This document shows positions 40,101 to 52,500 of a DNA stretch of 64,000 nt, piece by piece (positions within the stretch are counted from its first letter, which is position 1; the number at the start of each line of letters is the position of its first letter). The notes below the pieces were generated by a model, which made no database searches, was not told where the DNA came from, and was given only the letters and a program-made list of their open reading frames with translations. The stretch comes from Ficedula albicollis. Taxonomy: Eukaryota > Chordata > Aves > Passeriformes > Muscicapidae. Both the position numbers and the translations under genes were made by a program. The stretch covers positions 66,483,040 to 66,547,039 of the forward strand of contig NC_021675.1 in NCBI RefSeq assembly GCF_000247815.1, in the 5' to 3' direction.

Positions 40101-43100
40101 CACTGTGTTCACCCAAGTCTGGTTTATGTTCCAGATCTCACCTTCATCATCTCTTTGGACAAGTCCCTCATCGTTGCTTGGATTTCTGGGATTTTTACTA
40201 GGTTTTGCATAGCTTTCATGACTTCTGTGCTCTTCTGCAATGACCCTGCTACTCTGAGCACAGCTGTGAAGGAGAGGCACAGAACAGTTTCAACAACCCA
40301 TTCACTACTGAAAGCAGAGAAATTATATCCTCCCTACATGGAAACTTGGTTACATTTAGGCAATTCAATTAAAAAAATAAACAGGCATTGCACTTCTTTA
40401 TTCTTGACAAAATTACTGGAAAAGCTCCATTTGGAAAAGTCACATTTATAGCAAAGCTCCTGGTCCTGTACAGTGAGGAACCCAGGTGGTCTGCAGAGAG
40501 ATTTCAACCCACCTGCACCACGTTAATTAAAGACAGGGAGAGAGCTGCTCCTGCCTGGCCCCTCAGCAGCCAGAGGTGTTGCTGAGGGTTTCAGCAGCAG
40601 AGCTGCAGTGCCTGCTAAAACCAGGTACTGAAACTAACCCTGGCACCAATTCTGTTGCAATGGTTTCACAGCAAAGAGTAAGCTATAATATTAACACTTG
40701 AAATTGAATTGAATTAGATAAGCCAAAAATAAGCTTGTTTAAATTGAATTTAACAATGCTATTTACAGAGGCTATTCTAACTTACAAACTCCTCATATGA
40801 ATTGATAAATCAAGATCAAAAAGTAGTAATTAAGGGTACTTTGAAGTTTTCTGAATTCTGCATTCTAACTTTGCAGCTTCCTGGACATGGAGAACTTACC
40901 TGTTTGTATATAAAATGGTCACTCCTTAACGAAGCAAAATGAAGGTACAGCACATATTATTTTTCATTTTAATAATTTCTTTTTAAGAGCCCCACACTTG
41001 TAACAATCTAACAGAAACCTTGCTTTGAGTGATCATTTCTCAAGTTACTACAGACCCCAGACTGAATTCTAGATTCCTTCATATTTCCTGTCTAAGTGTA
41101 TCAGAACAATCCCAGGAAGATGAAGATGCTGGCATTGATAATAAGAGAAGGGACACCTGAAGGTGCAAGGATGGTCCTACTTTCCTTTCCTGAGTGAGAT
41201 GCACGGGGAGCCACATTTGAACCATCATAAAATTACACTCAAGGTGTGACCTCCTGTTTTATCACTCATCCAATGTTAAAAGCTATTTGGATGGTGCTGG
41301 GGTGGGGGAAATACTATGACAATGTTGACCTCCACCAAGTCTTCTCCCGTCTTTAAAGCTTTCTGCTCTGCTTGTTACAGGCTGGACTGTTTCCAGCTAT
41401 GGAAAACACTGCAGGAAGTGTATTACAACAGATTTCTGATGTGGATAAGGAATGAGGGAAATAGGCTGGTTCTGGAGGAGCACAAAGGACCAAGGAGGAT
41501 TTACAGCATGTGGGTCTTAAGCCAAGGGGCAAAAGGATTAATCCACACTAAGAAATCAAACACTGCTCCCTCATCCCCATGTAGGCATTGGTAAATGCCA
41601 CCAGGCTCTTGCTAGGGGAGCAACCATCTACCAGATGAATTCTAATCCTGTGACAGGTGCTGTCAGAATCAGTGACACAAGCTCCACCAGGATACAGGGA
41701 TATTAGGAATGCATTGAAACTGTTTAGAAATGCACACTAAGAATGTGCTCCAAATTGCTGTGAGTTCAGTTTCAGAGCACGTGATTCTCACACCACTGCA
41801 ACCCTCAGGCTCTGAGGAGAGGTGTTAGATCATCTGCTGAGCAGCTCATCACAGGAAACAGGGAACCAGCAAGGATGTAGGGAACAATGAGGGGCAGGAA
41901 CCCCAAGAAACTAAAACTGGGAGCTCCCTGACTACTTCAGAGCCCAGGGTCAGACACTCATCCAGGCAGGGCACTGGAGGAGAAGCCTCAGAACATCCTC
42001 CAGACTGAGGGAGTTTACTGCCTGCAGGGATACAGGACTCCTTACAGGGATGTAGGGGAAAAGAGCATGTTTGCACATGGGGAAAACTTACAATGGATCT
42101 TTTAAGGGGATTACAAGAACATAACTGAATCTTAGGGGAATGACCAAAGGTAGTTTGGGGAAGGATTGAAGTGGATCAGGGAACACACAAACCTCAGGGG
42201 CCTGCAGGACCAGATACAAGAAATTGAGGCAGAGCAGGAGATCTGAGGCAAGCTACTGGATATCTGGCCAGTTCAGGCAGAGCATCTGAGAGCTGCTCCT
42301 GGAACAACCAACCTATTGTGTACACATGTGTTCTACTAGTAGACCTCAGTCCTCATGAGCAGAAGAGGAAGTGCAGGATGGAGCTGTTCATACATGTGTG
42401 AAAGCTGTGCGTGTTTATGGGGTGGCAAAGGCTCTGCTCTGAGATTGTGGGTGCATGTGCCTGCTGGGATTAGAGGGTAGAACTTCAGCAGCCTCACAGC
42501 TCTGGGCCTGTGATGGGAGGATCTTCCCAGGCTCCTGAAGCCCACTGGAATCAGCTGTTTTTTACAGGAGCATGGCTGCTCCCACATTCAAGCTCTGCCT
42601 GCTTTTGGTTTTGGTTCTGGACAAGGAAACCTCAGACCTCACTTCTACTATCAGAGCAGTTACAGAATTTGTTCTTACCAAGCTGGTTCTTCATCCCCAT
42701 GAGAACAGAGTTCATGTGAGCTTTGGATGCATAGAGTTTGCTCACGGCCCTCCGAGAGCGGATCAGCTCCTTCGCCAAGATCACACACACATCTCTCTGA
42801 TTCTTTTTGGCAGCATCCTTTACTGACCTCTTCACCTTCTCCTCTTCCCTCTGGATATCTGGAGTACAGAAAAACACAGCAAACAGTGATGAACTCCTAA
42901 GGATATAGAAGAGAAATCAGTCATTTGTTGAGGTCTGTTTCCAATACAAAGAATTGTTTCTGCTGGATTTCAGATTCCCTCTATTACTCAAAGACCTTGT
43001 TCTAGGCTGATTTACATGTCAGCTGATTAATTCAGCTAAATCTTAATAGGAAAATTCTCATTACTGAGCATCCAGCTCTGTAATTTCCTTTGCAGACAAG

Positions 43101-46100
43101 AGTACTCCAAAGGACTGTCTGAGAATATTAGTCTGCAATACTGACTAAAAGCTTATAAAGCAAAAAGAAAAAAAAAGGTCCTGTAAGAACAAAGCACTCT
43201 GAGATGATGACTTGACTTAAAACTTCAAAATAATTCTATCAGTCCGCAATACTGAGCTGACTAAAAGCTTATAAAGCAAAAAGAAAAAAAAAGGTCCTGT
43301 AAGAACAAAGCACTCTGAGATGATGACTTGACTTAAAACTTCAAAATAATTTCCTGATTATTAAACTGGCCTGATACTAATATATATACACAAAATATAC
43401 ATCTAACTTAAAACATCCTGTTCAAACTATCCTGGCATTTGGCTTTGTTCAACAGCTTTTTTTAAGAGTGTGCTTAAGCGGGAGTACTGAACTAAGCACG
43501 AGCACCAAAGAGTTGGTTGGGTTTGAACTATTAAACAGTAAAAAGGCCTTCTCAAATACCATTGGTTTATCCAGCAAATCTGATGTGACTCTTCACAGTT
43601 CTGCCCTGCCAGGTAACACTTGCTGTGAACAGCAGGAGCCAGGTACTCCAAAAACCCCAAAGTGCAAGAGTCACATCAACCTCCTTTCTTTTCCAAACTC
43701 AGCCATAAATTAGCCACTGATGAAATGGGGATCTCAGAGTCCACAAGAAAAACTATCCTAAAGTAAATAAGGAATTCAGGTAGTAAGGGCTCCTCACCTT
43801 CCTGCAAAGAGCTGATTGAAATGACCACAAAAACAATTATCTCAAGGAAAGCTTCTGTTCAGATTTATCTTTGAGTCTTCTTGATTTATGCCAGACAAAG
43901 TTACACGTTGGAAGAATCAGAAGCTGCCCTTTTATAAAAACAAAGGCATCAACACATGCTTTTTGGCACAGGCCAACTTGGAGACTTCAACACAGCTTCT
44001 CAGGTGGGAGTTAATGAACCCTGTACTCAAGACCAGTAATTCTCTCAGTACCATTCACTGAGGTGTTTACCTTAAAGGACTGGCAAAAAGCTGTAGGATC
44101 ATAATCAGAAAAACATACCTTTGCTGCTTTCCCACTATTACTTTCAGAATACCACAAACTTGAAGACATTTCAATGTCAGACATGGGACTGAGTCCCAGC
44201 ATATCAGAGCAAGTAAGAAAGAGCTGAAGTGCTCCAGCAGGAAACAGAAAGCACGAGAAGAACTCCAGCAGTGCTGAGAAATTACAACATTCACTTTGTC
44301 AGGCTGGAAACAAGCACAAGTATTGTGTTACTACAGCCAGGCCAGTGTAGGGCAGCCTGCACCCAAGTGAATGCTTTCACTGGCATGAACTGCTGAGTGT
44401 GAGATCAGTGGCACAAGTATGCAAGAACAGACAACTCCATCTTTGAAGGTCAGTGCCAGCTACACTCCTCAAGGGAGCCAAAGTCACTTCTCCAGTCTCT
44501 CTGCAGCATTATTAAGCACAAGAGGTACAAAGCAGCCTAAAGCACCCACGAGAGGGACTCACAACTCAGCAAAACACAAAGTTACTGTATTACTCCAACT
44601 CTGTCAACTCAAAAAATTCAGTTCTGAAGTAACAAGGATACCTTTCATTTTTCCAAACCTTCCAAGCCCTGAAAAACAACTTAACACAAAGAGAAATCAC
44701 TACAGCAGCAAGAGTCCAACCACAGATGGTTTCAGTGTGTTACTATTTTAGTAACTTTGCTGACTGGGTGAGCCAAGTGTTCCAGTAACCCAAGCCCACT
44801 CAGTTTATCCCAGTGGATCTAGTGTTGCCTTGCTAAGACACATCAAGCACAGCTTCCCCCAAGGAAACTAAGACAGGTTCCAGCTTAGCATCTTTACTTA
44901 AAGATTGCAGGGATTTCCTGGGTAAGGCTCAGCTGAAAGGAGAAAGCATGGCAGAATCCAACTACAGTGGGTAATTTTTGAGGAAACCTTCAGTGGCACT
45001 TGGCTGTCATCCTTCAGGAGCAGCCTGCTAGCCTGGGAAGTGTCCAGCAGAACCATGGACCTCCATAGGTGACACTTGGTAGAATGTGAAATCCTGGCAC
45101 AAAGATATTCTGTACTTTATTTTAAGGGGAACTATCAGTATGGCACTTTAAAAAAGATACTTTATTTTAAGGGGAACTATCAGTATGGCAGATGGTTGGT
45201 GGTTAGTGCTGAACTGTACCTCTTTGAATGTAGGACTCTGAAACACATACATGTTTAAAGCTGCTAAAATAATTAGACTTGCATCCACATAAAAAAATCA
45301 CACTACCATGTAACCTAGTATCTGTGTAGGCCATTAAAATATTATGGCATGTAAAAAGTTAAGAGAAACCCAAAATTTCAAGAAACATCAGTAGTGAACA
45401 CAGGAGTAATTTGCTTCTGTGGAAGATGTAACCTCTAAAACATTATTTTGCTAGTAAGACCAGAGTTGCAGTTCCTCTGTGCCTGATACAGCCACACAAA
45501 GGGCCCTGGAGAAAGTAAAAAAAAATTGACACCCTTGTACATCAGTTTTCCTGGAAAAAACAAACTGTGTTCCTCATACTGGAGACAAGGGTCCACATAA
45601 AGGGCCCTGGAGAAAGTAAAAAAAAATTCACAGCCTTGTACATCAGTTTTCCTGGAAAAGACAAACTGTGTTCCTCATACTGGAGACAAGGGCAAAGACA
45701 GACTTTGCACTGCACAGCAATCTTCTCCAACCAGCTCATACAAGTCTATTATAGGGAGAAGACACAAACCCTGCCACGTTACGCCAGGGCTGGGGAAGAA
45801 GGGAACAGCAAGGGAGGAGGTACTCCTCAAGGCCTCACTCCAAACAGGCATGTGTCTAGTAACCAGATTCTGACACAAAATATCCTTCACCAGCACCTCC
45901 CATGTACAAATCCCAGGGACAGGATAGAAGACAAAGGGGAAAACAAAACCTAGGCACAAACTTATTTTCAGGCTCAGGGAAGGCAGGTAGAATAAATTCT
46001 GAACCCACAGCAGTGCAATATTAAGCAACTCCTCTGCTTTTCAAGACATATTCAGCAGTGTAATGCTTATTATTTAATAACAAAACACCCACCCACTGAG

Positions 46101-49100
46101 AAAATACTTTTGTTCCCCTTTGTCTCTTCTGCTTGTAATTTTTCCAAGCTGACAGCAAGCTACTTTTGCTTGGCACATGCACTTTCACAACAGTACATGC
46201 CAGTGGAACTGTCTACATGTGGATACCACACCACTCATTAAATCAATGTGGATGAAATTCTGGATAATAAGTCTAATACATGTTATCCAAGGAGATTGAA
46301 GAGCATTATGTGGGAGCATGAAATATTAATGTTCTTTTGAAAATTTTACTTGGATAACTTCACAGCGACATGATTTTGTAACACACACTAAGTCTGGCCC
46401 CAGGATCACATTCATCTTCCTTTATTCCAGATGTGATAGACTATCCCAGGTTATTAAATTTCACAGCATGGCTCAATTAAAGCAAAAATAACTTGAAGGC
46501 ACACAGGGAGAGTAAAAACAAAAAATGAGACTCAAGTACAAACCTCTGATCTGTCTATCAATCACTCTCATTTCTTTCCTTATCTTCAAGGACCATTCAT
46601 TGACCTTAAAAAGAGAAAGTGAGTTACTTGAAATTCCAACTTTAAAACTATGCTTTGATACTTTCGCTTTGATACTTTCACGTAACTTAAACATTCAGCA
46701 TCAAAAGCAGCACTTCAAAATGCATGAGCTTCAAGTCATGAGTGATGTTAAAATATTTCATTACTCAAGTAGTAAAACCCCCCAACATTGCAGAGATACG
46801 ACCAGTTATTGCACTGCTCTTAAAGTTCAGACAAGGAATTAAGGAAGACCTTTATAGATCCCATCCAACTCTTCAATGATTCCATGATGTGATTTGTGAG
46901 TCAGACACTCACTGCCTGGCTAACTTCCCACATCACAGCCATGTCACTGTACAGAGAGAACTTGCCACAGGGGAGACTTTGGCACAGGATGCCAGCCCCA
47001 AGAGTGCTACTGCCCATTTCAGTCAGGAGGATCCCCAGAAGGTCTCCAAGCCAACCCCCACCCTAAGAAGGATCAAGTTCAGACTTCAGACAGGTTGTTC
47101 AGGGTCTCATCCATTCAGTTTTGATACTGTTTGAGGCAGAGACTTCACAGCCACTCTAAGCAAATGCACTTAAATTACTCCTGTATGGTGCAGACATTTC
47201 CTTGTAGAATCCTGGAATGGTTTGGGTTGGAAGGGAGGGACCTTAAAGACCATCTATTTCCAATGCCCTGCTGTTGGCAGGGTCACCTTCTACTAAATCA
47301 GATAGCTCAGAGCTCCATCCAACCTGGCCTTTCACATACAATTCAAAACTCTCCTCTGGCCAGCTGTGGCTGTAGCCCCCCTCCTGTCACTGGACACACC
47401 TCAAAAGTACCTGTCTCTATCTTGACTATAACCCCACCAGAGGCTTCAGACCCTTGCTCCTTCTCTTCTCCAAGCCAAAATGAGCCCAGTTCCCCAAGCA
47501 TCACAGGTTCCAGCCCTCCTCCATCCTGATGGCCTCTGCCACACTTCCCAGTTTGTTGAGATTCTTCCAGAACTGCATGCCCACACTGGGACACTTCTGC
47601 AGGTGTGGCCTCTTTACTGCTGACTGGCACAGTGACTCAACACAATGACTACAGCTTCCTAACACAGCCCCGTTTGCCTTCACTGCTGCAAAGGTGCACT
47701 GGGAACTCGTTCATTATCCATGGGAAACCAGATCCTTTCCTGCAGAGCTGGTGCCCAGCCAGCCCCAGGCTGCACATCCCTGCCTGCAGGGATGGTTGTG
47801 CCACCTGCACAACCTTGCATTGCTCAGCATCCTGAGGCTCCTGCTGTGTCCCTCCCACTTGCTCAGGTCTCTCTGCCCTCCAGCTTCCCTTCCCCCGCCT
47901 TTGGTGGGGTTCAAACACAGCCACTCCTTCAACAGCTCCCTCCTGGCACTTGCCGAGATCTCTCTGTTCCAGATCCTCTGGCTCACCCAGGAGGTAGGGA
48001 GCTCCACTTGCCCTGACAGTGGAACTTGCTTTTCCCCTCTGAGGAAGCAGAGTGAAGAGAACTTGTGCAATGAAAACTTGTAAAGCAAGTTCACTTCAGA
48101 GCACAAGCCTAGCAGAGCAACAGATTTAGACTTCCACTGGTCTCAAAACACTTTCTTCTCTTGGTCATGGTGAATAAGACTACATTTTGACTGCAGACAA
48201 AAGCCACCATTTGAGGGATCCATGCACAAAATCAGCTTAAAAATCCCCACAAACAACCCAAAGCCCTGCACAGGTGCAGTAGTTTCTAACAGGTTTCAGA
48301 AAGCTCCTGTACCTTTAGTTAAACCCAGGGTTTATAAGCAAAAACCCCCCAACCCTTGCAAAACTGACTGCAGCCTCCCCTCTTGTTCTTCAGAGCAGAG
48401 GAGATAATGTCCTGTTGAGTCATTCCTCACCCTGACAGAAAGCTAACCCTTTTCTGAGTATGGACTATAGGAGAGGAAAAAAGCAGGGGAAAGAGACTGA
48501 AGGAAAACATGAGAGAGCTCTGGCTGGTCAACTGTCCTGTCTCAAACATAACACCTTCCAGAGATTTGCTCTAGATTTATATTCTAGAACAATCCAACAC
48601 ACAGCAAGCCTTCATGTACAGGCACAATCAGCAACTGTCAAATGAACCACAGCAGGATTTGCAGCTTCTGTCTCTGGGATGCACAGCCCAGAACAAAGAC
48701 ACCATTAAATCAAGACTGGTTGTGTGTTGTCATCAATCCCTGCTTACTCTGACAGCAGAAAACTCTTTCACAGCTCATCCCTAGCATTGCCAGGAATCAG
48801 CTGCTTGACATGACTGTCCTAAAGGCAGAGCTGGTGCTTATGCCTTCCCTGGTGCTCCCAACTCATCTCCTGTTTTGTGTAAGAGGAGGAGCAAGTCCCA
48901 CTCTCATCCAGGCTACTTCATGCTCCCAGCTACATGAGACAGCAATTTGTTGAGCTGTAGAGAAGCCACACTGCCCATCTCACACAGGACACAGGGACAC
49001 GGATATGAACCATGGCACAAGGCAGCAATGCTGGGAACAGGGGTATGTAGTCCAGCTGAGCAAAGATTCTGAGCCCAACTAGTTTGCTCAGTCCAGCTGA

Positions 49101-51232
49101 GCAAAGATTCTGAGCCCAACTCCAGGCTGATGAAGCAATTCTGCTTCCACTCCAGATCTAAACAAAAACATCATTCTCACAGCACTGCATTATGCCAGTC
49201 AGCCAGAAAAGCCCTCAAGCTAAAAAGAGCCAACTCAGACTACACTGGAGGAAAACCCACTTTTTAAGTTCAAACGATCCAGACATGGCATTAGAAGTAT
49301 AATAAATCCCCAGCTCTAGACAGGCTGAAATGCATCACCAGCTCCTCACAAGGACTGAAGATATTTGCCTTGTATTGATCATAAATAAATTATGTCACAT
49401 CAGGAGAGGGCAGACAAAAGAATTGAGGGCAAATCATTGCCATGACAAAAATCCCAACCCCTCTCCATCATCATCCACCTCCTGCAGTGCTTGGATGGCT
49501 CCCTCTAGCCCTGCTCAGGAACTGTATCTTGTGCACAGCTGCTGCCAGACATGAGCTAAGTGGTGCTGTTTCCCCATCAGCTAGGATGCAGAAATAACTA
49601 CTGCTTTTTCCTTCTAAAGCTGCAATTAGGTAAGAAGGAAAGGAATTTTTAACAATTAATGGGCTTCTCAATATCAGTGTTAGGCCTGCGGAGTCACCAT
49701 GCCAGCCTGCATCCCAAGGGAGTGCTCATGACAACAAGAGCACTCATGTCACCTCTCCCTACACCTCTTCCATACTGCCTTTGCAAGGTCTTCTGCAAAG
49801 AATCACAGAATCACTGGCTTAGGGAGGGATCTCTGGAGATCATCCAGTCCAAACCCCCTCCCAAGGCAGGGTCACCCAGGGCAGGTGACACAGAAACATG
49901 TCCAGGTGTGTTTGGAATGTCTGCAGAGAGGGAGACTCCACAGGCTCCCTGGGCAGCTGTCCCAATTTCCCCATGTAAAGGTGGAAGTTATTGTGGTTTA
50001 GTTTATGGCCACTGCTCCTTGTCCTCTTGCTGCGCACCACCAAAAAGAAGGTTCAAGGTGGATGGCACCATCCTTCAAGAGCTCCAAGATGACCCATAGA
50101 CTGTGTTACTGGAAAACACAGCAAGTTCCTCAGTTAGGGAAGGCAAAAGAGTGGCCCTGAGACAGGAGGCAAGAACTCCTCAGTGCAGCATCACCACACA
50201 TGTGGGTTACACAGCTGTCTGATGTGTTACCCAGCCCTGAGAGCAGCAACCCAGCCCCAGCTCTCCCTGTGGTCTCCTGCACCACACTCGGGAGCACAGG
50301 AGACTGACCCAGCCCACACAGTGCTCTGACACAGGCAGAGGGAGGGAAAGGACACTCCCAAAGGTACATTCCTCGTCTGATTCTCTCATTTGACAAGCAG
50401 CAATAATAACCTGCTCCCCTGGGACTCAGCTGCTACAAAGTACCAGGGAACATCTGTGACACTGACACTCGTCCAAGTCTTCAACTTGTGTGCCTGTCAT
50501 CCTTCTCCCTGCTGCTTTTCCAGTATCTCTAATGTATTTGATCTTCCTCTCGCCAAACAGCAGATTTTTTCACTAACACATTCGTAGCCACTTATGAAAG
50601 GCAACAGTGAAATCCACCAGTGTCTTGAATATTTCATTTCACTGACATGGAAAGCTGCTTGTAGAAACACACAGTTTGTTTACAGACTCATCTTCCCCCT
50701 ACAAGTCTTAACATTTCAGCTACTGTTTCCTAATATTTAAGGCTGTGTCTGCAAGGAGAGCTAGAATCAAACAATCATAGAATGTTAAAGGGTTGGAAGG
50801 AGCCTTACAGAGTTCCAACCTCCTGTGCCATGGACAGGGAGGGACACTTTCCACTAGACCAGGTTGCTCAAGGCCCTACCCAGCTTGGCTTTGAACATTT
50901 CCAGGTATGGGGCAGCCACAGCTTCCATGGGTAACCTGTTCCAGTGTCTCATCACCCTCACAGGAAGAACTTCTTCTTAGTATCTAACCGAAATCTCCCC
51001 TCTATCAACTTGCACCCATTCCCCCTTGTCCCGCCACTCCAGTTCCTCACAAAGAGCGCTCTCCGGCTTCCCTGCAGGCCCCTTCAGACACTGGAAGGTT
51101 CTGTGAGGTCTCCACAGGCCCTGTCCGGGCCGGGTGCAGCCTGCGCCAGGGCCAGGCCGAGCCCGGCCCCTCCGCAGTCCCCGCCCGACGCCATAGCAAC
51201 GCCGGCCGGCCCTGCCGCCACTGCCCCCTCAA

Positions 51233-51292
<60 letters not shown>

Positions 51293-51369
51293 CCGGCCCC
51301 GCCTCGGCGGCGCCGGCCCCTCACCAGTTCCTTGGGCGGCTTCTCGGGGGTCTTCCCGAACAGCCCCAT
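36970..51369 (-). CDS. CHMP3: CHMP3, charged multivesicular body protein 3 (6 coding exons, complete)
   Basis: ESCRT-III subunit (Vps24 family) that co-polymerises with CHMP2/CHMP4 on endosomal, midbody and nuclear-envelope membranes and drives scission; VPS4 disassembles it (family knowledge). Six exons give 663 nt, 220 residues against 222 in human, with all junctions in frame and canonical GT-AG introns. Visible features: N-terminal MGLFGK with Gly2 as myristoylation site; basic helical core (residues 16-136) including RSRRAVSKLYASKAHMNSV; acidic helix (EEMEEEAEAEIDK) near 150-163; Ala-rich linker; C-terminal MIT-interacting motif EAMQSRLATLRS. The start codon lies in a CpG island and its position matches the human exon structure. 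It runs convergent to KDM3A and downstream of RNF103 on the same strand. Confidence 0.97.
37110..38070 (-). other. CHMP3 intron 5
   Basis: About 1 kb, GTGAGT to GTTGCAG. Moderately GC-rich near exon 6. No element recognised. Confidence 0.8.
38071..38185 (-). CDS. CHMP3: CHMP3 coding exon 5 (residues 137-174)
   Basis: Acceptor TCTGCTAG; reads AGIIEEMLEDTFEGLEDQEE to ILFEITA plus one base; donor GTGAGT. Carries the acidic helix. Confidence 0.96.
38428..38785. repeat. Tandem duplication, 178 bp x 2, within and beside a CR1
   Basis: Copies start TCACTTTGAAAACCTCAAGT at 38428 and 38606 and run to GAGCAACCTGGTC. Two substitutions seen (AAACCAAGAG/AAACTAAAAG). Confidence 0.94.
38462..38876 (+). 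mobile_element. CR1 LINE 3' end
   Basis: Contains GAGGGTGGTGAGGCACTGGA, ACAGGTTCCCCAGAGAAGCT, GGATGGGCTCTGAGCAACCT, then TTTCCAACCCAAACCATTCT and the terminal AATTCTGTGG. Its middle part is present twice because of the duplication. Confidence 0.92.
40142..40263 (-). CDS. CHMP3: CHMP3 coding exon 4 (residues 96-136)
   Basis: Acceptor CTTCACAG; reads AVLRVAGSLQKSTEVMKAMQ to LSKEMMK; donor GTGAGA; phase 0. Confidence 0.96.
40264..42678 (-). other. CHMP3 intron 3
   Basis: 2.4 kb between exons 3 and 4. No repeat family or RNA gene recognised. Confidence 0.75.
42679..42858 (-). CDS. CHMP3: CHMP3 coding exon 3 (residues 36-95)
   Basis: Acceptor ACTCCAG; reads DIQREEEKVKRSVKDAAKK to LMGMKNQL plus one base; donor GTAAGA. 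Confidence 0.96.
43131..43353. repeat. Tandem duplication, about 120 bp x 2 (CHMP3 intron 2)
   Basis: The unit containing GACTAAAAGCTTATAAAGCA, an A tract and GATGACTTGACTTAAAACTT occurs twice with period 121. Copy 2 has about a 5-base insertion near its start. Confidence 0.92.
45113..45190. repeat. Direct duplication, about 33 bp, period 45
   Basis: TACTTTATTTTAAGGGGAAC through CAGTATGGCA occurs at 45113 and 45158. Confidence 0.9.
45498..45693. repeat. Tandem duplication, 101 bp x 2 (CHMP3 intron 2)
   Basis: Copies at 45498-45598 and 45599-45693 start AAAGGGCCCTGGAGAAAGTA and end GGAGACAAGGG. Three to four substitutions. Confidence 0.92.
46544..46604 (-). CDS. CHMP3: CHMP3 coding exon 2 (residues 16-35)
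   Basis: Acceptor TTTTTAAG; reads VNEWSLKIRKEMRVIDRQIR plus one base; donor GTTTGT, a weaker than usual donor. Confidence 0.95.
46848..46895 (+). mobile_element. Possible CR1 terminal remnant
   Basis: GACCTTTATAGATCCCATCC followed by AACTC and TTCAATGATTCCATGAT resembles the last 45 bases of CR1. Too short and diverged to be certain. Confidence 0.4.
47205..47340 (-). mobile_element. CR1 LINE 3' fragment
   Basis: On the + strand: GAATGGTTTGGGTTGGAAGG, ACCTTAAAGACCATCT, CAGGGTCACCTTCTACTA and CCATCCAACCTGGCC. Reverse-oriented CR1 end. Confidence 0.85.
49049..49121. repeat. Direct duplication, about 32 bp, period 41
   Basis: AGTCCAGCTGAGCAAAGATT through GAGCCCAACT occurs at 49049 and 49090. 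Confidence 0.9.
49798..50050 (-). mobile_element. CR1 LINE 3' fragment
   Basis: Starts AATCACAGAATCACTGGCTT, then GGAGATCATCCAGTCCAAAC, GGCAGGGTCACCCAGGGCAG, GACTCCACAGGCTCCCTGGG and CACTGCTCCTTGTCCTCTTG. Typical reversed CR1 3' end. Confidence 0.9.
50774..51055 (-). mobile_element. CR1 LINE 3' fragment next to the CHMP3 CpG island
   Basis: AATCATAGAATGTTAAAGGG, GTTGGAAGGAGCCTTACAGA, CAGGTTGCTCAAGGCCCTAC, GGGGCAGCCACAGCTTCCAT and ACCCATTCCCCCTTGTCCCG mark a reversed CR1 end that abuts the GC-rich promoter sequence. Confidence 0.92.
51233..51287. repeat. 55-base poly-G run (probable artefact)
   Basis: Uninterrupted G between GC-rich CHMP3 intron sequence, 38 bp downstream (gene sense) of the first CHMP3 donor. 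Same character as the other G runs. Confidence 0.85.
51325..51369 (-). CDS. CHMP3: CHMP3 coding exon 1 (residues 1-15)
   Basis: Reads MGLFGKTPEKPPKEL; donor GTGAGG; phase 0. It sits between two poly-G runs but is itself intact. Confidence 0.95.
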
Positions 51370-51437
51370 GGCGGCCGCACCGCCCGGCACTTCCGGGTTC
51401 CCCACAGCCGGGCCGGCCAGCCCGCACTGCGCCTGCG

Positions 51438-52500
<1,063 letters not shown>

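Larger units (their letters stand above)
38186..40141 (-). other. CHMP3 intron 4
   Basis: Contains a + oriented CR1 end (38462-38876) that carries a 178-bp tandem duplication. The remaining 1.2 kb is AT-rich with nothing recognised. Confidence 0.8.
42859..46543 (-). other. CHMP3 intron 2
   Basis: 3.7 kb with three direct duplications (43131-43353, 45113-45190, 45498-45693). Otherwise nothing recognised. Confidence 0.75.
46605..51324 (-). other. CHMP3 intron 1
   Basis: 4.7 kb. Contains CR1 fragments (47205-47340, 49798-50050, 50774-51055), a possible CR1 tail (46848-46895), a small duplication (49049-49121), a poly-G run and the edge of the CpG island. GC-rich repeat-like sequence at about 47,350-48,050 resembles old interspersed repeat but was not assigned. 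Confidence 0.75.

Noticed and set aside
46655..46682. Tiny tandem repeats (14 bp here; 11 bp at about 54387; 17 bp at about 30062)
   Set aside because: Too short to distinguish from ordinary replication slippage, so not counted among the duplications.
47131..47529. 132-codon open frame and several overlapping frames at 47,130-48,106
   Set aside because: Starts in a CR1 fragment and continues in GC-rich repeat-like intron sequence; no recognisable product.
49659..50099. 146-codon open frame in CHMP3 intron 1
   Set aside because: Runs through a reversed CR1 fragment.
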